Source of the DNA: Chionis minor
Lineage: Eukaryota; Chordata; Aves; Charadriiformes; Chionididae
DNA: 64,000 nucleotides
Direction of reading: 5' to 3'
NCBI GenBank assembly: GCA_013398295.1
Contig: VZSF01008499.1
Span: forward strand, 1,082,899-1,146,898
Shown: in pieces, positions 22,975 through 35,888 of the stretch
Layout of the letters: every line of letters begins with the position of its first letter
Position numbering within the stretch: position 1 is the stretch's first letter
The notes under the pieces: generated by a model
What the model was told of the DNA's origin: nothing
Databases searched by the model: none
Seen by the model: only the letters and a program-made list of their open reading frames with translations
Position numbers and translations under genes: made by a program

Positions 22975-24476
22975 ATGCAGGCTGCGGAAGAAGCAGGGGG
23001 TAGGAGGACCTCAAGCTGGCCAAGCCACCCTGTGGGCAGGGAAAGCAAGTCAGGAGAGTGCTGGCTGCAGGAAGCGCAGAGCTGATTAAACTTTCCTTGC
23101 AGCCTACAAAACAGCATGGCGGTTTCTGTAGCTAGAGGGCAGGCCAAGGAAGCAGCTATATAGGTTCGAAGGGGCACAGGGATGTAACTTGACTCGCTAG
23201 AGAGGCGCCCAGGTGTAGTAGCCCAGCACTTGTGGGGCAGAGTACTAGTGTGTTTGAAAATCAGGCCTACCACCCTGCAAGGGCAAAAACTACACACTCA
23301 GCTGTCTCACTGAAATGCTTATACACCAAATGCACACAGCATGGGGAACAAACAGGAAGAATGAGAGATCTGTCTGCAGTCACAGGGCCATGATCTCATT
23401 GCAGTTACAGAGACGCGTTGGGATAGCTCACATGGCTGGAACGCTGTCACGGATGGCTATGTTCTCTTTTGGAAAGACAGGCCAGCAAGGTGAGGTGGTG
23501 GAGTTGCTCTTTATGTGACAGAGCAACTGGAATGTATCGAGCTCTCCCAGGGGGCAGATGAAGAGTGAGTTGAGAGCTTGTGGGTAAGAATCAAGGGGCA
23601 GGCTAATAGGAGAGTCACTGTTGTGGGTGTTTATTACAGGCCACCTGATCAGGATGGGGAAGTTGATGAGGCCTTCTACGGACAGCTGAGAGTCGCCTCA
23701 CAATCATAGGCCTTGGTTCTCATGGGGGTCTTCAGTCACTCTGATGTGTGCCGGGAAGGCTACACAGCTAGGCATGTACAGTCCAGGAGGTTCCTCCAGT
23801 GTATTAATGATAACTGTTTGACTCAAGTGGTGGAGGAGCCAACAAGGAGAGGTGTACTACTGGACCTACTGCTGACAAAGAAGGACTGGTGGAGGACATT
23901 AAGGTTGGGGGCAGCCTTGTCTGTAGTGATCATGAGAAGACAGAGTTCAGGATTATGCGTAGCAGGCATAAAACGACAAGTAGGATTGCGGCCAGTGTCC
24001 AGTTCTGGGCTCCCCATTTCAAGAAGCACAGGGAACTGCTGGAGAGGGTACGGCAAAGGGCTACAAAGATGATTAAGGGGCCGGAGCATCTTTCTTATGA
24101 GGAAAAGCTGAGGGAGTTGGGTCTTTTTAGTCTGAAGAAGGGAAGACTGAGGGGGGATCTCATCAAATACTTCAAGGAAGGGTGCCGGGAGGAGGGGGCC
24201 AGTCTTTTTTCAGTGTTGCCCAGAGAAGAGGTAATGGGCACAAGCTTGAACATAGGAAGTTCCATCTGAACATGAGGAGGAACTTCTTGACTTTTGAGGG
24301 TGTCAGAGTGCTGGAAGAGGCTGCCCAGAGAGGTGGTAGAGTATCCAACTCTGGAGACATTCCAAACCCTCCTGGACGCCATCCTGTGCAACCTGCTGTA
24401 GGCGAACCTGCTCTGGCAGGGGGGTTGGACAAGATGATCTCTAGAGGTCCCTTCCAACCCCAGTGATTCTCTGATG
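22975..24476 (+). mobile_element. CR1 LINE, plus strand, internally deleted
   Basis: This plus-strand CR1 ends at 24424-24476 with the typical GTTGGACAAGATGATCTCTA.. tail and a degenerate GATTCTCTGATG terminus. The leader at about 22975-23325 resembles CR1 sequence upstream of ORF2 (for example ACTAGTGTGTTTGAAAATCA). The ORF2 endonuclease spans about 23325-23990. Near 23988-23997 the sequence jumps directly to the ORF2 C-terminal region and 3' UTR (CAGTTCTGGGCTCCCCATTT), so most of the reverse transcriptase is missing. The 5' boundary is approximate. It is the longest CR1 in the window and retains the most 5' sequence. Confidence 0.9.
23325..24300 (+). pseudogene. CR1 ORF2 remnant: endonuclease fused to C-terminus
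   Basis: Translation in shifting frames gives, in order: a start-like HSMGNKQEE; VTETRWDSSHGW with the catalytic-type glutamate of APE endonucleases near 23410; GGGVALYVTEQLECIELSQG; YYRPPDQDGEVDEAFYGQLR; ALVLMGVFSHSDVC, where the usual DFNHPD is altered; QSRRFLQCINDNCLTQVVEE; and LVCSDHEKTEFRIMRS with the family SDH motif. After the deletion come VQFWAPHFKKHRELLERVRQ and RATKMIKGPEHLSYEEKLRE from the ORF2 C-terminus. Stops and frameshifts interrupt it. Fingers, palm and the FADD motif are absent, so it cannot encode an active polymerase. Confidence 0.85.
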
Positions 24477-27400
24477 TATTCTGCCTATGTACAAGGTTTA
24501 TGTAAGTAATGCCAAGTACATCATCAGTCCTTGGGACACTGCAGAGTGTGAAAGACACACGTCCTAAAGTCACTGAACTCATCTTTTTATGGATTGGTTT
24601 TCTTATATAGCGTATAGTTTAGTTATATATTTTTAATACTAAAGTAACAAAGTAAAATTCTCCCTACAAATCTTATGGTCCATATATTAACAAAGGTGGG
24701 GACTATATCTAGATGTCATTTCATATAATGAAAATGCATTTATTTTCTATCTAATTGAGAATTTGGGTAGCTTTATAAGTCTGCTGTGATATCCCTGAGG
24801 AGATTGCCAGTGAAAATGTAAAACCCACATGGCTTCCACAACTCTCTCCCAAGACTGTGTTTTTGTCTTGGAAGTAACACAGTGTAATATGAGATACAGC
24901 AGTTGCCAAGGTAACTGTTCTTTTTTAGTTTGATAGCAGCAGGTGAACGATTGCCTGGATATCCACAGTAATTTGCTGGGGCTCTAGTAATTCAGTAAGG
25001 AGGTACACATTTTTCTTTAGGCTTGTTTTTCTCTTACGGAGGCCAAAAACCTAAGTAACAAGATAATTATGAAAATATTGCTCAATACTATTCATTAACT
25101 ATTCTTCCTGTAGTGATGTGTTTTTAATATTTATATTCTGTTAACATTTTAAATGCAGAATATTAAAGCAAGATCTTTTTATATTATGAAGATTTTTTCA
25201 GAGAAACTTATTTTCTGATTATTTTTCTTTTAAACTTAGTTTACTGTTTACAAGACCCTTCAAAAACTTACCTAATTAACTCCACATTTAAATCTGGAAT
25301 TACTGAGGCAAAAGCTGCAAGCAGAATTTCTATCCTTTATTGTACTGTCCTTTAGTAAAATCAGTAAGATGTTTGAAAATAAGACTACGTTCCCATTCTG
25401 ACTGTGCGGCATTCTCGATTTAGAAGAAAATACACTTAGCAAAGAGGTGTTCAGATTTTATGCATGGGATGCATGGGAAGGTTCTCATGACATATGACAA
25501 AATAGTTATTTTCTTGACCATGGGCAGGTTTTTTCTTTGAATTAAATACTCCAATTTAGAAGATCCAACCTGTTCTGCCTCCTGAGTTCTACTGTATTGT
25601 GCCAACTTCACTTTGCACACTTATGCTAAAATTTTCAGGGATTGAAATCCAGATCTTCAGTGTGTCATAACTTGGTTTTAGATTTCATGGAGTAATAAGA
25701 CTTACAGCTTTATTAAGTCTGTTGGCAGACCCAGAAAGAGAATCTGCTCATCATTTAGACCCCAGTTTGTTACTTATTGCATAAACATAATCAGAACATG
25801 AATTTTGTTAGCTTTCTGTGAAGCAAATCTTAAATTTGGGACAATCTGAATAGATGAAGCCTTAAAAACATGTGTATAAATTTGGCCATACAATCATCTG
25901 AGCATGTGATATATCTATGGTCTGAATTCTAGCTGTTAAAATACCTCAGAACTTGAACAATCCTCCTCTCATAGTCTCTGAATTTTAGCTCCATATGCAA
26001 AATAGCATTTCTTAAAGGAAAAGGTGTATGTCTTTCTAATTCTGTTACTATTATTCATAATATCAACATTCCCAAGAGAACATTACAGGTAAGCTGACAG
26101 TACAAAGTAACATTGATAAATAAAACCATCAGCCATGTTTATGAAGAAATGTACAAGACTGGGTTCTACCTGAGAAGCAAATCAATGTTTTCACTGGAAT
26201 TATTCTGTAAATTGACAGTGATAAAACTCTGAAAGATTTGCTGGAAATCTTATATATATTTGTTTTCTGTAGTTCTTTTTCTGAACATTTGATTTCTGAA
26301 AAGGAGGATCTGTGCTTGAAACAAATCTTTCAAAGCTGACAGCGAAACTGCTTTATAACAAAAGTGTAGTCTGCTTTCTCTCGGCTACTGAAATAAAATG
26401 CAAGGTATGACATTGTTGTGTGGGATAGGCCATTCCTGGCTTGTTTAGCCCCCCAAAAAACGGTTCTGGAACTAGTAGATTTGTTTTAATCATCTATCTT
26501 AGCCAAGACTACCATCTGACAGGTAGACTCAACATCTTGACACTATTGTAAATGTTAATGTTAGCTCTGCCTTTGTTTTGGTAGCCTTGTCAGACACTTA
26601 TTCATCAATAGTACTTATTTAAGTAGATCAGACTCCTAAAATTAACAAAACTACTGTAATTCCCTATCTGAGGACACATTTCTTTGACTGAGGTGTGTAA
26701 CTCCAAATAGATGTGATAGTTGTTTTCTTTTCCCTTTATGACTTGACACTGAATCATGTAGCTCAAGTGAGTGATCAGCAGTGACTGGAGCACAGGTCTA
26801 AAATTCTGGGTCAACTTAGGAGTTACATGAAGTGCATCAGCTAGTAGGAAATAAACCTCTACAAGATTTCTGGAGAAGCTTTTTAAAAAAAATATTTTTT
26901 AATGTTTAATTATTGCAATAAATTTCTCTGTCTGCCTATAATGATTTCCAAATTAAATTTCACTATTAAACAAAGGCAAACAAAAAGAATATCACTTTAG
27001 CTGCTGGTCATTTCTGAAAAATAGAAAGAAAATGCCTTATTGATACATATTTATTCCCTCTGCTTCTATATATCATGCTTTTGATTAATAAAGTCTCCAA
27101 CTAGTACAGCAGGATGGCAAATAGAGTCCTTTTAAACTGATAAACTAGTACTCCTGGTTATTTCAGAAGTGTATAACTGACTCTTCAGCATAAAGCAATT
27201 AATGGTCTAGCCTTGAAGGTTCTGACTTAAGTAAAGTTAATTGTTAAAAACAAACCCAAAACCTACACAACCAACCAAACTGTGTGTATGTAGATCCTCC
27301 AAAAGTTGCCTTTCTCTGTGATAATTGTACTATTACCCAGCAGAGGTGTAATATGACTCCTACATACTGTAAGTTCCAAGCATGTGTTTCCTTCAAAACT

Positions 27401-27654
27401 CACTATTATTGCAAAAGTGAACAATTGAATCATATGTTGTGTTTTTAAAATTCTTTTTAGCTTATGAAAGTAAAGGTAGGTACTTGCTGAGAATTTTAAC
27501 AGCCCTAGTGAATTAAAACTTTGAAATATAGACCTGTGAGTCCGGATAACATATTTGAAATGATTCATTATTACATTTGAATAGAACCACCACTTAACTG
27601 TTACATATTTTTTTAAATTACGATGTTTAAAGTTTGGCTTCTTTATGTCTGCAG

Positions 27655-27687
27655 AAGCTGCAGAACGGATGCGATATTTACAAGAAG
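27655..27687 (+). other. possible 33-nt microexon
   Basis: A pyrimidine-rich stretch ending TATGTCTGCAG lies just before 27655, and AAG|GTAAAC follows 27687. Together they would define an 11-codon, frame-preserving exon, with a TGC near the acceptor as in SRRM4-type neuronal microexons. In one phase it reads AAERMRYLQE, plausible coiled-coil-like residues. I cannot assign it to a gene, and acceptor-donor pairs of this strength also arise by chance. Confidence 0.15.
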
Positions 27688-28807
27688 GTAAACAACATAG
27701 TAATGCTTCAAAACATGGTAATATTTTGTGACATGAGTGACATTTATGAGTTGTCAGAAAACAGTATGTTCTGCAGCAAATTTTTTTGCATCTCGTTTTA
27801 TCTACTCTTCTTGTCGCAGATTTTTAATACCTAAAACGATAGTGTGAATGGCACATGTTTGCTTAAAAAACCTGTTTGCAGGATTCAGGGTAAAATTATA
27901 TATCTGTCTCAGGTTTTCTTAGATGAGTTGTTTCTTCCTTGAAATACAAGTAGAGCAGCTTTCATGCTACAGATTAAGTTAAAGATTCAACTTCTCTCTC
28001 TTGATCAATAACAAATCAATATCGGATCAATAACAAAAAAACCCCACCTGTCTTAAATTTTGTATAGTGTTATAGTGCAACTACTTCTGTAAACAACTTT
28101 TTTCCATATTTAAATGATACAGAAGCAATTTTACTGGCTATAATGTTTGACAAGGTAAACTAGTTTTGAGGGGAAAAAAGAAAGCTGAATATTTGTGAGA
28201 AAGACAGTGCTTGGGCTCATGCAGTCAAGAAGTAGAAATGTTTCATTTCATCTGTTTTAGTTAGAAAAGCTGAACTAGTTAACGGAAGTGAGTAGTGTGG
28301 GCAGAGAGGTAAGTTGAAATAGATATTAGTATGTTTTGTCTAAGTGGCTATACTACTGAAATAGTTGCATATTTAATGGTGGAGTTAACTGAGTCTTGTG
28401 AGAATCAGAGTTCCTAAAACCTATTTCTAGAAATAAGTTTTGCATGCTGTTTGCCTGGCAGTGGGAGCCTAGTGCATGGGTTAGGGCTTCGCTGCACTGT
28501 GGCAAGAGAAATAACATTGTGGACTTTATGTGTGAATTACTACACTCTTATTAACAGGAGGAACACAAAACAAAAAAACAAATCACCTGTATTGTAAGAG
28601 AGTAGACTTCTTTCTTTTGCTTATGAGTACTACTGTGATATGCCCTTCAGAAAAAGCAAGCTGCACTGGTTAGAAAGACTGGTTAATCACAGGTTGAATG
28701 TGTGTTGGTCCAAATGGCCACCACAAACCAAATGCTGGTAAAATCCTACTTTGCGTTATTTTGACAGCATAAACAGTATTTAGGGACTTAGCCTTTGGAT
28801 GTGTGCA

Positions 28808-28835
28808 AATGTCATCCGGTATAATGGATGACATT
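28808..28835. repeat. perfect 10-bp hairpin
   Basis: AATGTCATCC at 28808-28817 and its exact complement GGATGACATT at 28826-28835 flank an 8-nt loop. No U-run or promoter context suggests a known RNA class. Confidence 0.6.
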
Positions 28836-30835
28836 CATCTCCAGCTTTCAGTAGGCGTTCTCAAGTTCTGTATAGTGTGGCTAAATACAATCCAGGCATT
28901 TATGAGTGCAGATGGTGGTTTTTAACCAGCTGTACCACTGTGATGTAAAAGGAATTCCTTGTAACATAGAAGGGCACCTCATCAGCTGAGGGGAATGTAA
29001 GGAGAAGTGGTCTAAATGAGCCAGTAGAAAAATCTGTTGCACTCATAAATTTATATGAGGCTGTTCAGCTGTATAGAATTAAAATTATGTTTCACTAGCA
29101 GTTATTTTAATAAACCATAAAAGGGATTACATTGCAAATTATAGATGCTGACTGAATTTTAAAATCAAACTAAACGCTTATTTTTTTGTACTGCATTTTC
29201 ACATCATGATAACATTATGTCTCCCTTAATAAAGTTAGAAATTAAGTAATTTGGCAATGAATGTTAATAGGCTTACCCTGCAGCCTTTGTGAAGAGTCAT
29301 AGTTTGGGCTATCCATGATTAAGAAATTCGGAATACGTTTTGTTTATTAATCTTTACTTAAAAAAACATTAGTGAACAATCTCCTGTTTATCCAAGTTGG
29401 AAGTTTCTTTCATATTCCTGCATCTTGGAACTAGCCAAATGGCTTTTTAATGAAGCTCCTCATTGACTTCAATGGTTATTAGATGCAGTTAACTTATAAA
29501 TTGGGTCAATTATTTTACAGTACTTATGATTTTGGAGAGCTCTTATCAGTGCTGGTAAGGTCATGACAAGAGTTTCTATACACTTGAGAACACAGAGAAT
29601 GAGTCATACACTCATCCCAAGTGTGAGATTGTTTCCTTAATCATTCACTTAAATAAGACAGCATTTCAGCCTCTTTTCATCTATTTTGTTTCTTACCTGT
29701 GAAGTAACTTTCTTAATGTGTTTTCAAAATTGTCCTGCTGTCAGTCCCCAGTAATTTTTCTTCCTGTTTTTCCTGAATGTTAATTCCACTCTTTACTCAA
29801 GTTGACTACTCATGTGCCCTCTTTCCTTTATAGCTGTGAACTGTATTGATGATGAATCTTTCCCATTTTTCTGTCATCATTTTCTTCTACAGGTATACCC
29901 CATTCTGCTTTCCTGCTGCAAATATTGTTCCCACTTATTGGTAGTCTTCAACCAAATCTATTACAAGTGCCATAACAAACCTATCTCAGTATCCTAATGA
30001 CCATTCATTTAAATGCGATAGAGGTTTTGTTATGTCTCTCTTGACTTCCCGATCTACCTGACATCATTTGGATTTATTGGAAAGATTCTGAATGCTGTTA
30101 CATTGTAATTTAAAAATAAAAAGTCCTGAAGTAGACTGAAGTTGATAATTTGCACGTAAGTTTTAAAAATATCTCACTTAAAAGTAAATAATTTCATGAA
30201 TACTGGAAGAGCAGATTACTTACTGGCAATGCTTAGCCGGTAAGCTGTTTGATTATCTATTGAAATAGATATTGAAACTGTTGATTATCTCAAAATATTT
30301 GAATATTGATTCAAATGAAACATTGAAATGTATTCATCTCTCTGATTCTCATTTAGGAAGAATACAGTAACGAAGGAACTAATGGTCTGAAATTTGATTG
30401 TGTGCACTGTTTGGAGAGAAACTTGAATACTTCCCACTCCTGAAGGAATACTTCTGTCAGGCCTTGTTATGCTTGACTTGTATCATCCTTGGGAGCTGCT
30501 CTTTAAAATTGTTGTTTATTTGATATATATTTAATTTTTGGCTGTAAATTTTTCCAAACACGTGCACGCATGTACACACATGTCTTGTTTTATGCTAAGA
30601 AGTTAAGCGGAAAGGGACATTGGGAGGGCGTCAATCTATGTTTTAGACGGTTGTGCCTGACTGTCTGCCGTAATACATCTTCAGCTTGACTGCACCTTCT
30701 ACTGACATTCACTGGGTCCTGCCTCAAGGTGGAGCTGTGATATTTTCAATGGAGCTGGGGACTTGAAAAGCATTTTCTTCCCCCAAATCCTGTTTCTGAT
30801 TTGAATAGATGTATGGGTTATGTTGGTAAAGAAAA

Positions 30836-31123
30836 ATGGCAAGCAATCTTCCTCCCCCTCAGCAAGAGCTGGAGACAGCAATGTGTCACACAGGTGGATG
30901 GGCTACGACACGGACTGATTTTTATTCAATCCGACATTACCTTGCAGAGATTCAGGAGGATGCATACCTTTCACTTACAGTAGATATCCAGCAGGATTAT
31001 GACAATATATGCATACCGGCTGTCAAAAGCAGTGCTATTCTTGTGGCTTTTGTAATTGGGAACGTTTTCCCAGAAGAGAGAGTGTGTGTGTGCGCGCGCG
31101 CGCGCGTATTGTGTTCTAACTAA
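30836..31123 (+). other. unrecognised 95-codon open frame, probably not a gene
   Basis: The ATG has A at -3 and G at +4. The peptide is more balanced in composition than other open frames here (MASNLPPPQQELETAM..., then DFYSIRHYLAEIQEDAYLSL, then a short hydrophobic SAILVAFVIGNVF). It then runs into the (TG)n(CG)n microsatellite, giving VCVCARAR, and stops. No family is recognised, no convincing splice donor follows it, and the length is unremarkable for this much sequence. Confidence 0.15.
31082..31109. repeat. (GT)n(GC)n alternating purine-pyrimidine tract
   Basis: 28 bp alternate strictly between purine and pyrimidine, changing from GT to GC dinucleotides. This is a classic Z-DNA-prone composition and the densest CpG spot seen in the window. 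Confidence 0.9.
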
Positions 31124-31738
31124 GACTATAAGAGACAGTTATGGCAGGCTGTCAAATCAATGGGATACTGGGTATATTTTAGTCTCTGTGCTATAGTCTA
31201 AATAACCTTTTAAGGACTCTGTTCTCTCAATGCGGTAAATAAATGCCGAATTTTTTATACTTAATAGGCCTTTGAGTAATGCATTCCACATGGCTTTATT
31301 GCTGGAATGAGACCTTCTTATCGCTAAATACACAATAGTGACATAAGGTCATTTCAGCACAATGAAATGCATACATCTCATAGATGAACAAAGGCAGTTT
31401 CTTGTGAAGTTTAGTTAAACAGTAATACTTGAAAGTAAACATTGGTGGCAAATTTAAGAAGAATTAGGGAAACCTACAAGTACTTACGTATTCTACTCAT
31501 CTTTCACCTCTCAGTTTAAATATTGTAAACATCTATTGTAGATGGATTTGTGAAAGTGGTAGTCATTTCCCTCTTGTTTTTTCTCTTTGATTGAGAGTCT
31601 ATCTTTATTCTGGTCACTTTTAAAGTTTACTATGTCACACATTTGAAAAGTTTCTTGCTCCTGCATGAGAGAGAGATCTGGCCGAGCCTCTCTCTTAACA
31701 GGTGTAACAAATGACCTGTTTCTAGTTCATTTTGGGTT

Positions 31739-31757
31739 AAAAAAAAAAAAAAAAAAA
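31739..31757. repeat. A19 homopolymer
   Basis: Nineteen consecutive A residues. No retrocopy or SINE body is recognised immediately upstream, and no target-site duplication was found. Confidence 0.9.
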
Positions 31758-33623
31758 TCCAGGTGGTCTCAATTTCAACTAGGGATAAGATTTACCAGAA
31801 GGGAGAAGAAGTTAAATCAGGCCCTGAACAGCAGGTAGGATGTGAATTGGGAGCAAGACTGAGGGACTTTCTGATGGGCTTGGTACATAGTGCTGGTGCG
31901 CTGTGTACTATTGAAGAGGTTCACACTTTGAAGTAGTATTCTATATGGAGTTGGGTGATGTCTGTTTTGGCAAGACACTTACCTAAAAATGCAGCTTCTG
32001 ATTGCTAGCAGTATTTGTAAACTTGGTCCAAATTAGTTTTGGATGGCACAAAACTGGAAAGAGAAACGTTCTTGAATGGTGAAGCATTTCAGTGTTCTAA
32101 AACAACATTTTGATCATTTGGAGCTAGACTGGGGACAAGGAGACTTGGAGATCACGTACAAAACTGAAGACATTCCCTTTTGAAGTGCAAGTCTTGGGTT
32201 CAAGGGATGTTTTAGTTACATGTTAAAAATGGATGTTTTTACTAGGGAGGACTGGTCCATATAATCCCATTGCCTCCAAAGTATTTTATTTTTTTTAACT
32301 GCTACTTAGAACTTTTTTCTAGGAGATGCTTCTGATACATGTATTGATTCAGGCAGGGAGAAAATTCACTTCAGGTGAGTACCCTTAGCCGCTGGAATAT
32401 ATTGGTCAAAACCACGACCAACCCTGATTCATATCTCAGTGATGTAAAGGATAATGCCACCTGAATTCTAAATCTAGTTCCTATTATTAAAAAATTACTG
32501 GAATAATATCTAGTATATCTAGTTGGATAAAGTAACTTCCCTAAGCTTATATTATGTTTTACTTTATTTGAAAAAAATCGAAAAGTTCTGACATAATTTT
32601 TTAAAAAAATCTTATTCTGTTTGTTCACAGAAACTTTCTCCTTCTCCTGAGGTTATGCCTGGGATATCCAAGTACTGGTTAAACACACACAATACTTAGC
32701 TAATTTAGAAGATCTTACCCTTATAAAGAAAATAAATAATGGGAATTCCGTACTCTGTACTCTTTTTGTTAGCAAAAACCAAACCGTAAATGTCATAAAG
32801 CTGATTTTGAATTTATGTTTTCTCAGCATTTAGAAGAAATAATTTGATTGCATGATAGTTTTACAAGTTTATCAGGAAGTTAAAGAAAATCTAAGTTAAA
32901 TCTGCTTTGTACTGGAAGCTTTATGTTTATTACTATGACTTTGATACAAAACTTCTCCATTTGTGTCCAGCTTCTTAAATAGTGAGGTGAATTTCACAAT
33001 TGTACACTATTACTTAATAAAAAAGGTTGGAGACTGTAGCCCTTTTACCTTTTTTCTTTTTTTTTTTTTTTTCCGTTTTCAATGAGCTTGCTAGGAGGAT
33101 AAGTTAAACATTGAGTTACGGAATTATTCATTAGTCAGAGTGGTGGTTGTCTTATGTAGTGTTTTTCAGAGTATTTAGGGGCATGTTTAATATTGTAGAT
33201 GAAAACAGATGTTGAAATTGTCTACTAATTGGAGTCCCAGGTGTTTTCTATTCTTTGGCTGTGCAGTTGGTACTGCAGCTGTGGCCATGTTTACCCCCAA
33301 CTTTTCTATGACTTTTAGGTGCTCTGAATCTCATTTTTGAGGAGTAGTTCTGGTTCTGGTCTCACATGCTATTGATGGTTCTTGGATGGTTCAGGCCTGT
33401 TCTCAGAAAGAGGAAGAAAATTCCTTACAGCAATATGCAAAATTGCCTGAAACTGAGGAGGCTAGCTGGAACTTGGAGCACAGTTTTGTCAGTTCATCCT
33501 AAGTTGATGAGAATGAACTTGGGCTTGCTGTCAGACTGAGAACTGACTGGGCATAGACTTGCCAGTTGTCAGGACTGGGTTGCATGGGGCTTTATTGCAG
33601 GACTGTTTAGGATGTGTGTATGG

Positions 33624-33651
33624 TTGTTTCCTCTTTGTTTTATAGGTAAGC
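33624..33651 (+). promoter_or_regulatory. candidate recursive splice site (ratchet point) 2
   Basis: TTGTTTCCTCTTTGTTTTAT is followed by AG|GTAAGC, with the boundary at 33645|33646. A long, nearly uninterrupted pyrimidine tract, a TAG acceptor and a strong donor are directly joined. Strand and layout agree with site 1. Function is inferred from the motif alone. Confidence 0.4.
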
Positions 33652-35624
33652 TTCTAAATTTCAGGGCTTGAGTTCAGAATATTTACAACAGGTACAAAAT
33701 AAACTGTCTATCCCTGTGCCATCTTTCTTCTCATTTTGTGCTGTAGAACTGAACTTTCTGTCTTCAGCTTTTTGTAAGTGCTGCAGATAGCAGCATTTAA
33801 AAATCAAACTGCCAGTTTCAGCCCACACACTTGCTTCTCTGCATCAGTTCTAGTTGGCAGCTTCAGCTAGCTTGGAGTGGCCAGTGTTGTCAGAAGCAAC
33901 TCTTATTATCCTCTCAGCAAAAGCTATCAGAAAACCATAGCAGAAGGAAAAAGATGAGCTGAATAAGCTTCACACAGGCTAATAAGGGTAAATTCTTAAA
34001 TCCCGCAGGGTTTGAATATCTGAAAAGCATAATAATGCTCACATTTCCTGAGAAGGGCTTGCTGCACTGTTCAGTCTTTGCGCCAGAACTATGTAGGTGG
34101 GTAACCCATTTTCACAAAGATACTGCTGCTCTTCTGTCAGGCAAAGATATGTCATCAGGGAAGAATCCCTAAAATTTATGAACTGCAGACTCATTTGCAT
34201 TTTTCATCCTTTACTGGTATTTTAGAAGTACAGGTAAAGTAATGAATAGAATATTCAAAACACAACCCCGTATTTTTTAATCTGTGTGTCACATTTTATT
34301 AGAGCAGCACTGGTCTCCAGCATTGTGTTGTACGGTGGTCTAAAGAAATGTCAAAGAGAATAATTTAATTATGTTAAATAAATGACAGCCAGCTTTTCCT
34401 GGACTTCTCCTATCTTTCCTCTCTTTCAATCCCATGGTCCCAATCCCCAGCCTCCTCCAAATAATTTTCAGACAGAATGAATTTGGAAGATTTCCTTAGG
34501 ATTTTGGCATGTTGTAGACAACTTACAAATATCAACTGTACTTGTTTAGATGAATCTGTGCCATATAAGTAATTATGATGCTTGCGGAAAGTACAATATC
34601 TGAGAGTACTGGACTTTGTGCCCATAGGATGGGTACACAGTTAATCTGACACATGCTGAATATAGATACCACTTCTATAGAAGAAGAGATCCTATACAGA
34701 ATACTATTCTGTGAACTGATTTTCCAGAATGAATGTCTTTGCCATAGTGGTCAGAAGGAAGGAGAATCTGTGGAGGTAAAAAAATGATTTAAAACTAATT
34801 GTCTAGTAAAAGTGTTCTAATACATCTGTAAATGTTTATTTGTGCGTAACACTAAGCGGTTTTTTTTAACTAATTCTGAAAAAAAAAATTAAACACATAA
34901 GTTATTTTTTCTATCAGTCAGGCTGTTCTCATAATATCTTCATGCTATTTAAAAGTTCTGGAAACCTTACCCTTACAACCAAGATAACATTTCTTTAGCA
35001 TTGAGTTACCCGATTTTGTTCAAGCTCTTTTGCTGTGCCCATCACCAAATTATTTGTTTGTCTGATCTGTTCCTATGGGAACCATGTGGTTTTAATTACA
35101 TGTTATGATGTGGGATTATCTTTTTGCTTTGATAAGATTGCATAAAGTCATTCCATCCCTACAATGAAAAAAACCCAAGTATTTTTCAGTTGGCATAAAA
35201 ATATTGTCAGATGATAGACTAATGATGATACTTCCCCTAAGTTCTGTTAGAATGGTATTTTGGGGCTTTTTATTTGCTCTATATTTTTGCCCAGGTGTTT
35301 CTTGTGTGGTTTTAGTCACATATGCTGCCATGGGCAGTGTCAAAGCAACAGTTCTGTAAGTGCAGCCCTTGAAAAAGTAGTTATGGCTGGCATTATTCTG
35401 GAATGTGCTGTCTGAGAAAAACATTAAGGCCTGCGGAATCTGAAATCCTTAATGGAACTGTCTAAGGCTTTTAGTAATGAATAATTTTCAAGGTATAACA
35501 CTATATTAATGTGAAAGTTGATATAATTTCAGGAGCATTTCTCTTTATGTTGAGAGCAGTCTGCTAAGGGTAAATTGCTGAGTAAATTCTGTGAATTACT
35601 GCAGGTTCTGAAGTGAATTCCAGT

Positions 35625-35644
35625 CCCTTCCCCCCACCCCCCCC
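35625..35644 (-). other. G-quadruplex motif, minus strand
   Basis: The plus strand reads CCC-TT-C6-A-C8. The minus strand therefore offers G-runs of 8, 6 and 3. Splitting the run of 8 gives four G3 tracts with short loops. Confidence 0.5.
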
Positions 35645-35888
35645 TTTCTTGTTTGAAAGATTTTGTGGGAACTCAGCATAAACCTCTTACAATAAAAACT
35701 AGGGAACTGTATTTAGTTTCTAAAGTTGGACTCCTTGAATTAAGAAAGATGTCATGGCTTTTGGCTTGCATTAAGAAATTACTATAGTTTTTGTGATAAA
35801 GAAGCAATCTTGCTTTTTTCTGGGTCTCTTAATGACAGCTTCCAGAAAAAGTAACCTTACTTTTACAATACACAGAGGATAAGGCAAT

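Noticed and set aside
24095..24582. Minus-strand open frames of 120 and 136 codons
   Set aside because: Antisense shadows of the plus-strand CR1 3' region.
26081..26095. Plus-strand ACAG|GTAAGC at 26088|26089
   Set aside because: The upstream sequence is purine-rich (CCAAGAGAACATT), so it lacks an acceptor tract.
31739..31757. A19 run as a processed-pseudogene or SINE tail
   Set aside because: No mRNA-like or SINE body upstream and no target-site duplication seen.
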